A DNA stretch of 64,000 nucleotides from Bacillota bacterium (GCA_023402395.1 JAEYGI010000040.1:124001-188000), one strand, 5' to 3'; numbered from the stretch's first letter, positions 37,127 to 45,797 are shown. Numbers and translations are program-made. Notes: generated from the letters alone by a model not told the origin.

Positions 37127-37960
37127 GTGGGACAATGCTTTGATTTAGTGGCGGAACGGTGGAAGCAAGGCCGCTTTCTCTGCGTCGGGCTCGATACCGA
37201 TTATGCCAAGATTGCCAGCCGTTTTCCCGGCGAGACGGTCAGTTCCGCCATTTTCCGGTTCAACCGGGAGATTATTGAGGCCACCGCCGAATGGGTTTGC
37301 GCTTTCAAACCGAACAGTGCCTTTTATGAGGGGCAGGGCTTGGCCGGAATGGAGGCGCTGATCGCGACCAACCGCTTTCTGCGCGACCGCTTTCCGCAGA
37401 TCCCGATTATCCTCGATGCAAAACGGGCCGATATCGGAAATACCAATTTTGGCTATGTCCGGTCCGCTTTTGAAGTTTTTCTGGCCCATGCGATCACAAT
37501 CCACCCCTATCTCGGCGGGGAGGCGGTCGAACCGTTTTTGAAAAACCGGGACCGGGACGCCTTTGTGCTCTGCCATACTTCCAACCCGGGCGCCGCCGAG
37601 TTTCAGGAACTCACGATCGCTGGGAAGGAACTTTATAAGATTGTGGCCGAGCGGGTCCAGCGGGACTGGAATGCCAACCAAAACTGCGGTCTGGTGGTGG
37701 GCGCGACCTATCCCGAACAATTGGCGGAAGTCCGAAAGATTGCGTCCGAGATGCCATTCCTGATTCCCGGAATCGGAGCCCAGGGCGGCGATTTGCAATT
37801 AACGGTCCGCCATGGCTTGAATGCCGCTAAAACGGGAATTATTATCAATGCTTCCCGCAGCGTGCTCTATGCCGATCTTCAAGGCGACTATGCCGCGGCA
37901 GCCGCGGCGGAAGCAGCCCGGCTCCACCGGGAGATCGGAACGGTTGTCGCCGATTGCTGA
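37127..37960 (+). CDS. pyrF: Orotidine 5'-phosphate decarboxylase, type 2
   Basis: 277 residues, the length of the longer type-2 enzymes. The catalytic loop is LDAKRADIGNT (~98-108), and FLCVGLDTD, FKPNSAFYE and PGIGAQGGDL are typical. It makes UMP in pyrimidine synthesis. GTG 37127 follows acggaggt. It stands apart from other pyr genes, with an SDR 24 bp downstream. Confidence 0.93.
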   Translation: MGQCFDLVAERWKQGRFLCVGLDTDYAKIASRFPGETVSSAIFRFNREIIEATAEWVCAFKPNSAFYEGQGLAGMEALIATNRFLRDRFPQIPIILDAKRADIGNTNFGYVRSAFEVFLAHAITIHPYLGGEAVEPFLKNRDRDAFVLCHTSNPGAAEFQELTIAGKELYKIVAERVQRDWNANQNCGLVVGATYPEQLAEVRKIASEMPFLIPGIGAQGGDLQLTVRHGLNAAKTGIIINASRSVLYADLQGDYAAAAAAEAARLHREIGTVVADC

Positions 37961-37984
37961 GTGTTTTGGTTTTAGGGAGGAACC

Positions 37985-38749
37985 ATGCGATTTCAAAATA
38001 AAGTGGCCATTGTCACCGGAGGCGGCCAAGGGATCGGCCGGGCCATTTCCCGCAGTTTCGCCGCCGCAGGGGCGGTGGCGGTCATCGCTGAAATTGATGC
38101 CGAGGCCGGGTTGGAGAATCAGGAGTATATCCGGGAACGCGGCGGCCGGGCCGTTTTTATCGGAACCGATGTGGCGGACGAAGCCGGCGTCCAAGAGTTG
38201 ATGGCCAAGGTCGAAGCGGAATTCGGCCAGGTGGACGTATTGATCAACAACGCCGGATTGTCGGGCCGGTTCAATCTGTTGAGCGGTTCGATGGCCGATT
38301 GGGATCTCATAATCGGGGTGAACCTGCGCGGCGCTTATATGTGCAGCAAATATGCGGCACCGTTGCTGATGAAGGGGAGCGCCATCGTCAATATCGCTTC
38401 GACGAGGGCTCTGATGTCGGAACCCGATTCCGAGGCCTATGCCGCCTCGAAAGGCGGATTGTTGTCCTTGACTCACGCACTGGCGGTATCTTTGGGTCCC
38501 CGCGGCATCCGGGTCAATGCCATTTGCCCCGGATGGATCGAAGTGAGCGACTGGAAAAAGGGCGGCCGGGCTCAAGAACCGCGTCACAGCGCGGTCGACC
38601 GCGAGCAGCATCCGGCCGGGCGGGTTGGAACACCGGAAGACATCGCCGCCGCCTGTCTTTATCTTTGCGCGGAGGAAGCGGGGTTTATCACCGGCGCAAA
38701 CCTGGTGATCGACGGCGGAATGACCGTTAAAATGATCTATGCCGAATGA
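37985..38749 (+). CDS. SDR-family oxidoreductase
   Basis: 254 residues. TGGGQGIG cofactor motif, NNAG, catalytic Ser in IASTRAL and YAASK. Probable cotranscription with pyrF (24 bp gap, agggagg site). It differs from the KduD pair: the tail lacks RIPAGRWG and has REQHPAGRVGTPEDIA. Sugar or sugar-alcohol dehydrogenase activity is possible; the substrate is unknown. Confidence 0.82.
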   Translation: MRFQNKVAIVTGGGQGIGRAISRSFAAAGAVAVIAEIDAEAGLENQEYIRERGGRAVFIGTDVADEAGVQELMAKVEAEFGQVDVLINNAGLSGRFNLLSGSMADWDLIIGVNLRGAYMCSKYAAPLLMKGSAIVNIASTRALMSEPDSEAYAASKGGLLSLTHALAVSLGPRGIRVNAICPGWIEVSDWKKGGRAQEPRHSAVDREQHPAGRVGTPEDIAAACLYLCAEEAGFITGANLVIDGGMTVKMIYAE

Positions 38750-39007
38750 TTTTGTCATGCGAGGCGGTCCGGCTTTTGGTATAATGAATCCGTTGAGTGT
38801 TGACAGAGGGTTTGGTTCTTGGCTCTCGGTTTATAATTTCGAGCCTTATTGATATAAGTAGTTTAACCATTTTAAAAGAGTTCGTATGTTCACTACCCGC
38901 GAATCAGAAGATAAACCTTCAGACTATCAATTATGGACCACGAACTAAGAACCTGCCGGCCAAGAACTAACAATTAATAACCGATTGAATTTAAAGGAGT
39001 GTTCGCC
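38750..39007 (+). promoter_or_regulatory. trpS upstream region with extended -10 promoter
   Basis: TGGTATAAT (38777-38785) is an extended -10 element without a good -35. The rest carries aagaacc-type repeats (minus strand near 38811-38831, plus strand near 38937-38974). I looked for a T-box (TGGNACCGCG) and saw none. Confidence 0.4.
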
Positions 39008-39976
39008 GTGCGCGTTTTGTCGGGAATTCAACCATCGGGGAGTTTACACATTGGAAACTATTTCGGGATGATGAAGCGGATGATCGAGTATCAGAAGAAT
39101 CATGAATTGTTTTGCTTCATCGTTAATTTTCATGCGTTGACCTCGGTTTTTGACGCCGAGCGGCTGCGGCGGCAGACCTACGACGCCATCTGTGACTTTC
39201 TGGCGTTGGGCTTGGATCCGCAACAATCGATCTTCTGGGTTCAATCCGATGTTCCGGAGGTAATCGAACTGACCTGGTATCTGAGCAATGTAACCGGAAT
39301 GGGATTGTTGGAGCGGTGCCATTCGTATAAGGATAAATTGGCCAAAGGCATTCCTGCCAGCCACGGCTTGTTCTCTTATCCGGTACTGATGGCCGCCGAT
39401 ATCCTGCTTTATGACGCCAACCGGGTTCCGGTCGGAAAGGATCAGAAGCAGCACGTGGAGGTGGCCCGGGACATCGCGATCCGTTTCAATAACACCTACG
39501 GTGAGACTTTTGTCCTGCCCGAGCCGGATATCGAGGACGATCTGGCCACCATCCCCGGTCTGGACGGTCAGAAAATGTCCAAATCATACGGCAACACGAT
39601 TGAAATCTTCACCGACGAAGCTTCGCTCAAACAAAAGATCATGTCCATCAAAACCGATTCGACTCCGGTCAATGAGCCGAAGCCAATCGAGGGTAACATT
39701 CTCTATGATCTTTACTCATTATTCCTGGATGAGCGGGGGAAAGCGGAATTGAAGGACCGTTTCCTGACGCCGGGACTTAAATACGGAGATTTCAAAAAAG
39801 AACTGTTCGCCGCCATCTGGGAATATTTTGCGCCGTATCGAGACCGACGGGCCGGGATCGGCCGGGAGGAAGTGGCGGAAACGATGCGGATTGGAACCGA
39901 GAAAGCCCGGAACGTGGCCTCCCAGGTTTTATCCCGGGCCAGGCGCAATGTAGGAATGGACTATCTCAGTTTTTAA
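39008..39976 (+). CDS. trpS: Tryptophan-tRNA ligase
   Basis: 322 residues. The class I signatures are HIGN (in SGSLHIGNYFG) and KMSKS (in GLDGQKMSKSYGN). ANRVPVGKDQKQHVEVARDIA is a TrpS hallmark. GTG 39008 is chosen since the nearer in-frame GTG at 38999 forms part of the aaaggag site. The gene stands alone. Confidence 0.94.
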   Translation: MRVLSGIQPSGSLHIGNYFGMMKRMIEYQKNHELFCFIVNFHALTSVFDAERLRRQTYDAICDFLALGLDPQQSIFWVQSDVPEVIELTWYLSNVTGMGLLERCHSYKDKLAKGIPASHGLFSYPVLMAADILLYDANRVPVGKDQKQHVEVARDIAIRFNNTYGETFVLPEPDIEDDLATIPGLDGQKMSKSYGNTIEIFTDEASLKQKIMSIKTDSTPVNEPKPIEGNILYDLYSLFLDERGKAELKDRFLTPGLKYGDFKKELFAAIWEYFAPYRDRRAGIGREEVAETMRIGTEKARNVASQVLSRARRNVGMDYLSF

Positions 39977-40041
39977 AAAACATAAACAATTGAAAAAACA
40001 TTACAGGGACAAATAAGAAATAAAACGTCCTTTCTGAGATA

Positions 40042-40070
40042 TTGACAATCTTTTTCTGACCAATTAAAAT
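40042..40070 (+). promoter_or_regulatory. Sigma-A promoter of the surface-protein genes
   Basis: TTGACA (40042-40047), 17 bp, TAAAAT (40065-40070). The predicted leader before the first gene is about 145 nt. Confidence 0.85.
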
Positions 40071-40146
40071 GATAGTAATCGAATAATGCTCGAAGCAATG
40101 ATTCTTGGCTTGTATGTGGTCACTTGAGCCTTGAGGAGCCAGTAGT

Positions 40147-40188
40147 GAAACCGGCGAAGCTTTTCAGCTTGCCGGTTTCTTTGTTTCC
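40147..40188 (+). promoter_or_regulatory. Terminator-like hairpin in the leader (candidate attenuator)
   Basis: gaaaccggc (40147-40155) pairs with gccggtttc (40171-40179), with an inner aagct/agctt extension, then tttgttt. It lies between the promoter and the ribosome site, so it should be controlled. No known riboswitch fold was recognised in the ~70 nt before it. Confidence 0.55.
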
Positions 40189-40223
40189 ATCAAAAACAGA
40201 TAAAATGTAAGGAGGGGTTATCA

Positions 40224-40730
40224 ATGAAAAAGGGAATCTTACTCGTATCACTGGTTTTCATACTTATTTTAAGCAGTTTCGGTTTCGCGGCGGCGACCAC
40301 CATCCCGGGAAGCCACACGCTAACGGTGAAAGTGGCTGAGTTCGTTAAGATCATTGTCACGGCTCCCGCCAGTGGTGATTTGGCGGTAACGGTCAGCGGC
40401 GACAAAGTGGACAGCGATGGCAATTTCAGCATCCCGTTTGAGGATAGCGCGACCGTCAAAGTCATCTCCAACAGCGGCAACGCCATGAAGATCAGGGCCA
40501 ATTTATCCAACAACTCCATTCCCGGCTCCAATTCCTTGGGAATCGGCACGGGTACCTCGCGGCCCACAAACTATTCGCCGCTGACCGCCAGTTATACTGA
40601 ACTTACTACCGTTGCGGCGAAAAGCACGGCCTCGTTTAATGTTTGGTTTAACGTAAGCGGCAAGATTGCCGATTTTCCCGCCAACGAGAGCGGATATAAG
40701 GCTACCGTTAATTATACCGCCATCCAGTAA
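40224..40730 (+). CDS. Small secreted surface protein A (candidate fibre subunit)
   Basis: 168 residues. Signal peptide MKKGILLVSLVFILILSSFGFAAA, no lipobox. The mature part begins TIPGSHTLTVKVAEFVKI and ends with the strand YKATVNYTAIQ; it is rich in Val, Thr, Ser, Asn and Gly and looks all-beta. The HTLTV-x-V-x-E start also occurs in the protein at 41.8 kb. It is followed by a chaperone-like gene. I infer a fibre or surface-layer subunit; no family is recognised. Confidence 0.75.
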   Translation: MKKGILLVSLVFILILSSFGFAAATTIPGSHTLTVKVAEFVKIIVTAPASGDLAVTVSGDKVDSDGNFSIPFEDSATVKVISNSGNAMKIRANLSNNSIPGSNSLGIGTGTSRPTNYSPLTASYTELTTVAAKSTASFNVWFNVSGKIADFPANESGYKATVNYTAIQ

Positions 40731-40767
40731 GGTGGGGTAAAGGGTAAATTAAGGAGCGGGTTTAAAG

Positions 40768-41571
40768 TTGTCAAGGACCAAAGTGATTTCACTGGGATTC
40801 TGGCTGATGCTCCTGGCGGGGTTCCTAGTTCCGGTTCATGCGCTGGAGCTTGGTATCAGTCCACCCGAGATTCAGATCAGAGTTGCGCCGGGAGATACCT
40901 ACCGTGGCGAAATCATCGTGTTTGGATCCGACACTGAACCTGTTGATGTGCTTCTTAGCAAAACGGATTGGTCATTGACCACCTCCGGCGATTATCTGAT
41001 GTTACCCATGGGGACCGTGAAACGTTCCGCGTCCTCATGGGTTTCTTTGGCGTCAAGCCAGTTCCGGTTGCCCCCAAAGCAAGGGCGGAGAGTTCAGTAC
41101 ACGATCAAGGCGCCTCCCAACATCTCGGGCAGCTATTGGACGGGAATCATGTTCTCAACGGTTTCCGCCCCGGTTTCCTCCAAAGACAAGCAGGTGCAAA
41201 TCGGAATGGCCGGCCGGATCGTTTATTCGGTTAAAATCGATGTTGACGGCTCCTTGCCCAAGGGCAACGTGGAGCGGATGAGATTAAAATGGGACGGCGA
41301 AAGCAAGAAGGTCCTCGCTAGCCTGCGCGTGAAGAATAACGGCGACTCCTTTATCCGGTTCAAAGGGCGGCTGGAGATCCGCGACAGCCAGGGCCGGATT
41401 GCCAATGCCCTGCCGTTTGAGGAAGGGCTGGTTCTTCCCGATTCCGCCCGGGAATTTTCGTTGAAAGACTATGATTTTCAATTTAAGCCCGGTTTTTATG
41501 TAGCCTTGGCCATTGCCGATCTGGGCGATAAAAGCCAGAAAGCGGTGCAGAGCACCTTGGAAATCAAGTAA
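40768..41571 (+). CDS. Pilus-chaperone-like periplasmic protein
   Basis: 267 residues from TTG 40768 (aaggag upstream). A signal peptide ends near VHALELG. The first domain follows the fimbrial-chaperone pattern: ISPPEIQIRVAPGDTYRGEIIVFGSDTEPV, then DW, R-x-A/S-S-W and LPPKQGRRVQYTIKAPPN-SGSYWTGIMF. A second Ig-like domain follows (LASLRVKNNGDSFIRFKGRLEIRD). Resemblance is at the level of fold pattern rather than close identity. Its neighbours are small secreted proteins and an usher-like protein, which fits a chaperone role. Confidence 0.7.
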   Translation: MSRTKVISLGFWLMLLAGFLVPVHALELGISPPEIQIRVAPGDTYRGEIIVFGSDTEPVDVLLSKTDWSLTTSGDYLMLPMGTVKRSASSWVSLASSQFRLPPKQGRRVQYTIKAPPNISGSYWTGIMFSTVSAPVSSKDKQVQIGMAGRIVYSVKIDVDGSLPKGNVERMRLKWDGESKKVLASLRVKNNGDSFIRFKGRLEIRDSQGRIANALPFEEGLVLPDSAREFSLKDYDFQFKPGFYVALAIADLGDKSQKAVQSTLEIK

Positions 41572-41649
41572 GAAAATATTGCCAAATAATTTATTTGGTG
41601 ATAGAATAAACTCAGATGGATTAATTGTTTAATCCACATAACAACAATA

Positions 41650-41727
41650 CGATAATGGCAAACTCAGCGAAAGCTGGGGACGCAAAGTCACGGATCTAAG
41701 GCATAATGCTAAGATGGCCGGGCCGCC
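41650..41727 (+). ncRNA. Cyclic di-GMP-I (GEMM) riboswitch
   Basis: The conserved GGCAAAC start, the GAAA tetraloop hairpin cagcGAAAgctg, GGACGCAAAG, then CTAA...TAAGATGGCCGGG all occur in order. These are the invariant bases of the c-di-GMP-I aptamer, including the A-rich GCAAAG joint and the tetraloop/receptor contact. It lies about 80 nt after the chaperone-like gene and about 60 nt before the next start codon. Confidence 0.93.
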
Positions 41728-41782
41728 GAAAATTGGTTGTTTTTTTGTGCCCAATTTTCCCTGGCCCCCGCAAAGGTGGGGG
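41728..41782 (+). promoter_or_regulatory. Riboswitch expression platform hiding the ribosome site
   Basis: First stem gaaaattgg (41728-41736)/ccaattttc (41751-41759). Second stem ccccc (41765-41769)/ggggg (41778-41782), extended by two pairs, contains the Shine-Dalgarno ggtggggg of the next gene and is followed by TTTT. GGGCC (41720-41724) at the aptamer edge can instead pair with GGCCC (41763-41767), opening the second stem. This is the expected form of a ligand-driven on/off switch acting on translation, perhaps also on transcription. Confidence 0.7.
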
Positions 41783-41787
41783 TTTTA

Positions 41788-42237
41788 ATGGTAATCGCGC
41801 CGAAACGACGAAGAATTGTATTTTTCTTGTTATTGATTGTGTTTGCGCTTGGGGTTCCGATGATCTCGGCGTGGGCGGATGGCTCCTCTCATACCTTGAC
41901 CGTTATAGTTCAGGAGATCGCCCGTTACCGGATCGAAGAGGTAGCTCAGATTGCTTCTGATCCAAATGAAGCGCTGTATCAGGTTCGAGTGGCGGTTTTT
42001 AGCAACTCCCAGCGGGAATGGGAATTACTGGCTCAAGCTGAAGATTCGGAAGGGGTCGTGGAGTGGTCGACGGATCGCCGGACGTGGCGGAAAATAGCGG
42101 AGGGGATGAATCCGGTATTAAGCGGCTCAAGAGCGAATTGGGGAAAGTATCAATTGTTTTATAAGATCCGCCGCGCGGAGAATTCCGTTGCACCACTGGC
42201 AATCCGCGTCGGTTATCAGCTTTTGTACGAAAATTAG
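41788..42237 (+). CDS. Small secreted surface protein B under c-di-GMP riboswitch control
   Basis: 149 residues from ATG 41788, directly after the hidden ribosome site. Signal peptide RRRIVFFLLLIVFALGVPMISAWA, no lipobox. The mature start SSHTLTVIVQEIARYRI copies the pattern of protein A; the middle has VVEWSTDRRTWRKIAEG, similar to IRWSRDGVNFYRL in protein C at 45.3 kb; the end is the strand LAIRVGYQLLYEN. It converges with the large usher-like gene. It is probably a minor subunit or tip/initiator of the same surface structure. Confidence 0.75.
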   Translation: MVIAPKRRRIVFFLLLIVFALGVPMISAWADGSSHTLTVIVQEIARYRIEEVAQIASDPNEALYQVRVAVFSNSQREWELLAQAEDSEGVVEWSTDRRTWRKIAEGMNPVLSGSRANWGKYQLFYKIRRAENSVAPLAIRVGYQLLYEN

Positions 42238-42284
42238 GCGATTTTTTCGATTGGTTGTTTTTTAAAGACACTCCCCGAGTGTCT

Positions 42285-45209
42285 TTATCTGTTTAAAATA
42301 AAGATCGTCAATTCTTCTTGAATGGCCTCGCCGGTAAGACTTTCGGCGACGCAAATAATTTTGGCTTCGCCGACGGGAGCCTTGGCCGGAATGGTCCACC
42401 GGTGGGACCAGGAACTTTCCGGGGCGGCGGCATTTAAGGAAATGAGGCTGCCATCGGGGAGCGCGAGCCGGAGACGGCGCAGCCGGGAACGGCTATCGAT
42501 CGTGATGGTAATGGCTTGACCGGTATAAGCCAATTCCTGGTCCACGGACATAATAAGTTGAGAATCGGAAAGGGTAATTATTTCAACCGGTTTTTCAAAG
42601 GGAACCATGCCGATTGTAAATGGCATCAAATCTTCCAGATGAGTGGCATCGATCTCCAAATCCTTAAAATCAGCCGGCAGTTGCCAATTTTCCGGCAGGT
42701 TTTGTTTATCTGCGGTCAATAAGTAACGGCCTGGTTTCAGTTGATAAAAGGCAAAAAAACCGTCGGCGTTGGTATGAGTCCGAATCGATTCATCCGGACT
42801 GGACAGATCTTTGAGCAGGAGCGGAACGGCGGCCAGCCCAAACTCATCCGGTTCCTGGCGTTGATTGGTATTCCGGTCACGGTAGACAACGCCGGTGATA
42901 TTTTGGGTACGGGCGACCGGAAAATCAACATTGAGGGTCTGATAGGGCTTCAGATCAAATTTATTGGCCGGAAACGCCGGAATATAAACCATCACATACT
43001 GGGAGTCGACCATGAGTAGATGTTCGCCGGGGCTCAATCCGTTCAACCGAAATTTTCCCTCGGCATCGGTTTGGAACGCGGTTTTGCCATCGACAAGCAA
43101 TCCCAGGTTGGGAATGGGGTTTTCTCCGGCGTCGCGGATTCCATTGTGATTTTTATCGAGGAACGCTAAGCCTTCGATAGTTCCCAGCGGTTTTTTGATG
43201 GGAAAAGCAAATTTTTTGGTAACACTTAAGCTACAGGTGCTATTGGTGTAGGAGCCGTCATCCCAGATCCCCGAGTAACGGAACAAAAGATAATATTGGT
43301 AAATCGGCCATTCCAAATCGGCTTGCCATTCCAGTTTGGACCCGGCATTCGGAAAAAGATACCAAAGGTTGCTCAGCACCGGCCCGAAATCCCAACGCCT
43401 TCGGTATCCCAGGCCCACTTTGAAATCATCGGTGTCCAACTGGGGATTGAAAATGAGGTCTTCGTGGTCGGAGTATTGGTACAGAGTCCACCAGTCGAAC
43501 CTCGAATATTCGGCGGAACTGATGGTTTCACTCCCCAGCCAATCTTGGCCCCGATCCGAGGTGTGAACGGCCCACCATTCATGGCTATAACGGTTGTTCT
43601 TCCAAGCTGAACCGAGACCGTAGGTTAGACTCTCTCCATTAAAGCTTTGGTTGCGATTATGATACGTATAATTAACATTGAAGCGAAGATTGGAGGGCCA
43701 CAGCAGGACGGCTTCAAGCCGGTAATCGTCATAAAGATTAATGCCGTCAGCATGTTCGTCAAGATTGCGGGTTTCATAGTTCAAGGTAAAGCTGCCGGTG
43801 AGAGCATCCGGTTTTTCCTTAATTTTATAGAAATACAACTGGAAGGCTTGCTTGTCCAGTACATCATAGAGGTTTTGCTGGTATAAATAGTTGGCGCTCC
43901 AGTTCCATGCTTTATTTCTGGAAAACAGTTGAAACGATCCGGCAAGTCCGTCAAAATCGGCAAGATTGGCCGAGAATGTATTTGACCAATCATAAGAGTT
44001 TTGATATTGAGTTTGATATCGCCATTCCACGATATCGGCCGCGTTGATACTTGTTTCCTGACTCGGGGCGGGATCGTGCAGCAGACGAAAGGTGTTATTG
44101 GGATTATATCGTGCTTCGGCTCCAAGCAGGTCTCTTCCTGAACCGTTTTCGGAGACGTAGCGGAAGCGATAAAGCGAGACATAACGATCTTTTGGAAGTT
44201 TTTTTGACAGGTACAGATTAGCAGGTCCGCTGCCGGTTGGCGTAACTAATCCCGGCCATGCCAGAAAAAACTCTCCCAGCTTCACATCCCAGGATTCATA
44301 TTGGATGTCGGAAAACCAGTTGGATTTGGTAAAGAAAAAATCGGCCGAGCGCTCCGGGCCCCAATCTCCATTTAAAGAGAAATAATAATTGGAATCGCCG
44401 ATGGCTTGGGATAAATTGAGACTTCCCTTCCAGATATAGAATTGATCTTTCAACTCGTCCAGTTGATCAAGGATTAGTGTGGTTAGAGTGACTATCTTCT
44501 GCTCATTTCCCCAACTGAAGGTAAGTTCGATTTGATCGGAACTTAGAATCGTATTGCCGGGAATATGATGTTCAACCAGAATTACTTGTGAAGATCCGGG
44601 ATTTAACTCAAACAGCTCCGGCAGAACACTTATTTTGAATGCATTGGAGGAGCGATATTTCACTGTGACCTGCTCAACTGTATTACCGCTATTAGAGATG
44701 GTAATATGATAAGGAACTGTTGTGCCGAGCGCCCCCTTGCCGGAGGGGGGGACGGTGAAATTGATGGTGGAAACGGAATTAACCCTGACCGGGACTAAAA
44801 CTTCGGGCAAAGGAAATGTTTCTCCGCTGATTTTAAAGCGGATTCGGACCTGTTCCTCAATTCCCGCGGGCGCTCCGGCCGGGATAAAGATGGTTACCGG
44901 GTAATATTGTTTGGCGGAATGAGCCGGGATTGAAATCGAAGTGTCTCCCAATACTGTCCATTGGCGGTCACTCAAGTAATCCACTTGGAGGTTGATTGAA
45001 ACCGGGCCGCGATTGGACAATTCTAAAACATAAGTTACAAAATCACCAGGGTTACCGGCCTGTGTGGCCGGGACGGTAACGGAAAGCGCTGAATTTAGAA
45101 TTATTTCCGCCGCGTTTACGGGTCTTGCCCCGATCCCGGGAAGGAAAATGAGGAATAGCAGCGAAATATAAAATCGGAAACCAACGATTTTTTTGCTATG
45201 ATTCCGCAT
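42285..45209 (-). CDS. Large exported usher/beta-barrel-like protein
   Basis: 974 residues. Signal peptide to about residue 33. Two Ig-like NEW3/CARDB-type domains (~35-145, 150-245). Then ~260-680 is a long stretch of alternating, aromatic-rich strands (for example YYFSLNGDWG, NWSANYLYQQNLY, FNVNYTYHNRNQ) as in outer-membrane barrels. Two SdrD-B/SpaA-like domains follow, one with FLDKNHNGIRDAGENPIPNLGLLVDG, and a C-terminal Ig-like domain ends it. Neither anchor motif nor LPXTG is present. I infer an outer-membrane usher or scaffold for the neighbouring secreted proteins; direct similarity to FimD is not obvious. Confidence 0.65.
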   Translation of the reverse strand: MRNHSKKIVGFRFYISLLFLIFLPGIGARPVNAAEIILNSALSVTVPATQAGNPGDFVTYVLELSNRGPVSINLQVDYLSDRQWTVLGDTSISIPAHSAKQYYPVTIFIPAGAPAGIEEQVRIRFKISGETFPLPEVLVPVRVNSVSTINFTVPPSGKGALGTTVPYHITISNSGNTVEQVTVKYRSSNAFKISVLPELFELNPGSSQVILVEHHIPGNTILSSDQIELTFSWGNEQKIVTLTTLILDQLDELKDQFYIWKGSLNLSQAIGDSNYYFSLNGDWGPERSADFFFTKSNWFSDIQYESWDVKLGEFFLAWPGLVTPTGSGPANLYLSKKLPKDRYVSLYRFRYVSENGSGRDLLGAEARYNPNNTFRLLHDPAPSQETSINAADIVEWRYQTQYQNSYDWSNTFSANLADFDGLAGSFQLFSRNKAWNWSANYLYQQNLYDVLDKQAFQLYFYKIKEKPDALTGSFTLNYETRNLDEHADGINLYDDYRLEAVLLWPSNLRFNVNYTYHNRNQSFNGESLTYGLGSAWKNNRYSHEWWAVHTSDRGQDWLGSETISSAEYSRFDWWTLYQYSDHEDLIFNPQLDTDDFKVGLGYRRRWDFGPVLSNLWYLFPNAGSKLEWQADLEWPIYQYYLLFRYSGIWDDGSYTNSTCSLSVTKKFAFPIKKPLGTIEGLAFLDKNHNGIRDAGENPIPNLGLLVDGKTAFQTDAEGKFRLNGLSPGEHLLMVDSQYVMVYIPAFPANKFDLKPYQTLNVDFPVARTQNITGVVYRDRNTNQRQEPDEFGLAAVPLLLKDLSSPDESIRTHTNADGFFAFYQLKPGRYLLTADKQNLPENWQLPADFKDLEIDATHLEDLMPFTIGMVPFEKPVEIITLSDSQLIMSVDQELAYTGQAITITIDSRSRLRRLRLALPDGSLISLNAAAPESSWSHRWTIPAKAPVGEAKIICVAESLTGEAIQEELTIFILNR

Positions 45210-45260
45210 GGTTGAAATTTTCGATATTTTTAGTGAAAATCCTCTTTTGGGGTGAGGATA

Positions 45261-45797
45261 ATGAATCCGAAAACTGCCAGGAAATTGGCGCCAATAATCG
45301 TTATTCTCCTTCTCGGCGGAGGATTGGTATTCGGTTTTAGAAAACCGGTTTATGGCGCCGGAATGTTTTTGTCCCTTGATGTAAATTCAAGAGATATTTC
45401 GTTTAGTATCAGTAATCCGGAGAATCCGCTATCGTATTACGAGTGTTCCAAAAAGATTGCTGTCACTTCTACTTATCGTTTTGCGACGGACATTGGTACC
45501 CCTTGGTACTTGGGAATTCGGGCCAGTTCGATGTATTTGGCCGATTATTTTAATCCGTCCCGGCAAATCCCGATTACCAGTATCCGGTGGTCCCGTGACG
45601 GAGTCAATTTTTATCGGTTGACGAATCAGTGGACGTTGGTAAATACGTATCCATATAACGGAACCAATCGCAACAATCGCGATTATACTGAGAACATTAC
45701 TTATCGCTTTTACATCGACGGAGGCATTCTTCCCGCGGGAGATTTCACGGTTCAGGTCGAATATGATGTCCGTTGGACTGCCCCGCCTTGGAACTAA
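45261..45797 (+). CDS. Small secreted surface protein C (candidate fibre subunit)
   Basis: 178 residues from ATG 45261 (ggtgagg upstream). Signal peptide ending near VYGAG, no lipobox. The mature part looks all-beta and has ITSIRWSRDGVNFYRLTNQWT, like protein B, and the ending strand FTVQVEYDVRWTAPPWN. It is transcribed divergently from the usher-like gene with a 51-bp shared promoter region. No family is recognised. Confidence 0.72.
   Translation: MNPKTARKLAPIIVILLLGGGLVFGFRKPVYGAGMFLSLDVNSRDISFSISNPENPLSYYECSKKIAVTSTYRFATDIGTPWYLGIRASSMYLADYFNPSRQIPITSIRWSRDGVNFYRLTNQWTLVNTYPYNGTNRNNRDYTENITYRFYIDGGILPAGDFTVQVEYDVRWTAPPWN

Noticed and set aside
37799..38758. Minus-strand frame of 319 codons
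   Set aside because: Antisense to pyrF and the SDR, both of which carry full family motifs.
38750..39007. T-box leader before trpS
   Set aside because: No TGGNACCGCG motif or specifier stem could be found.
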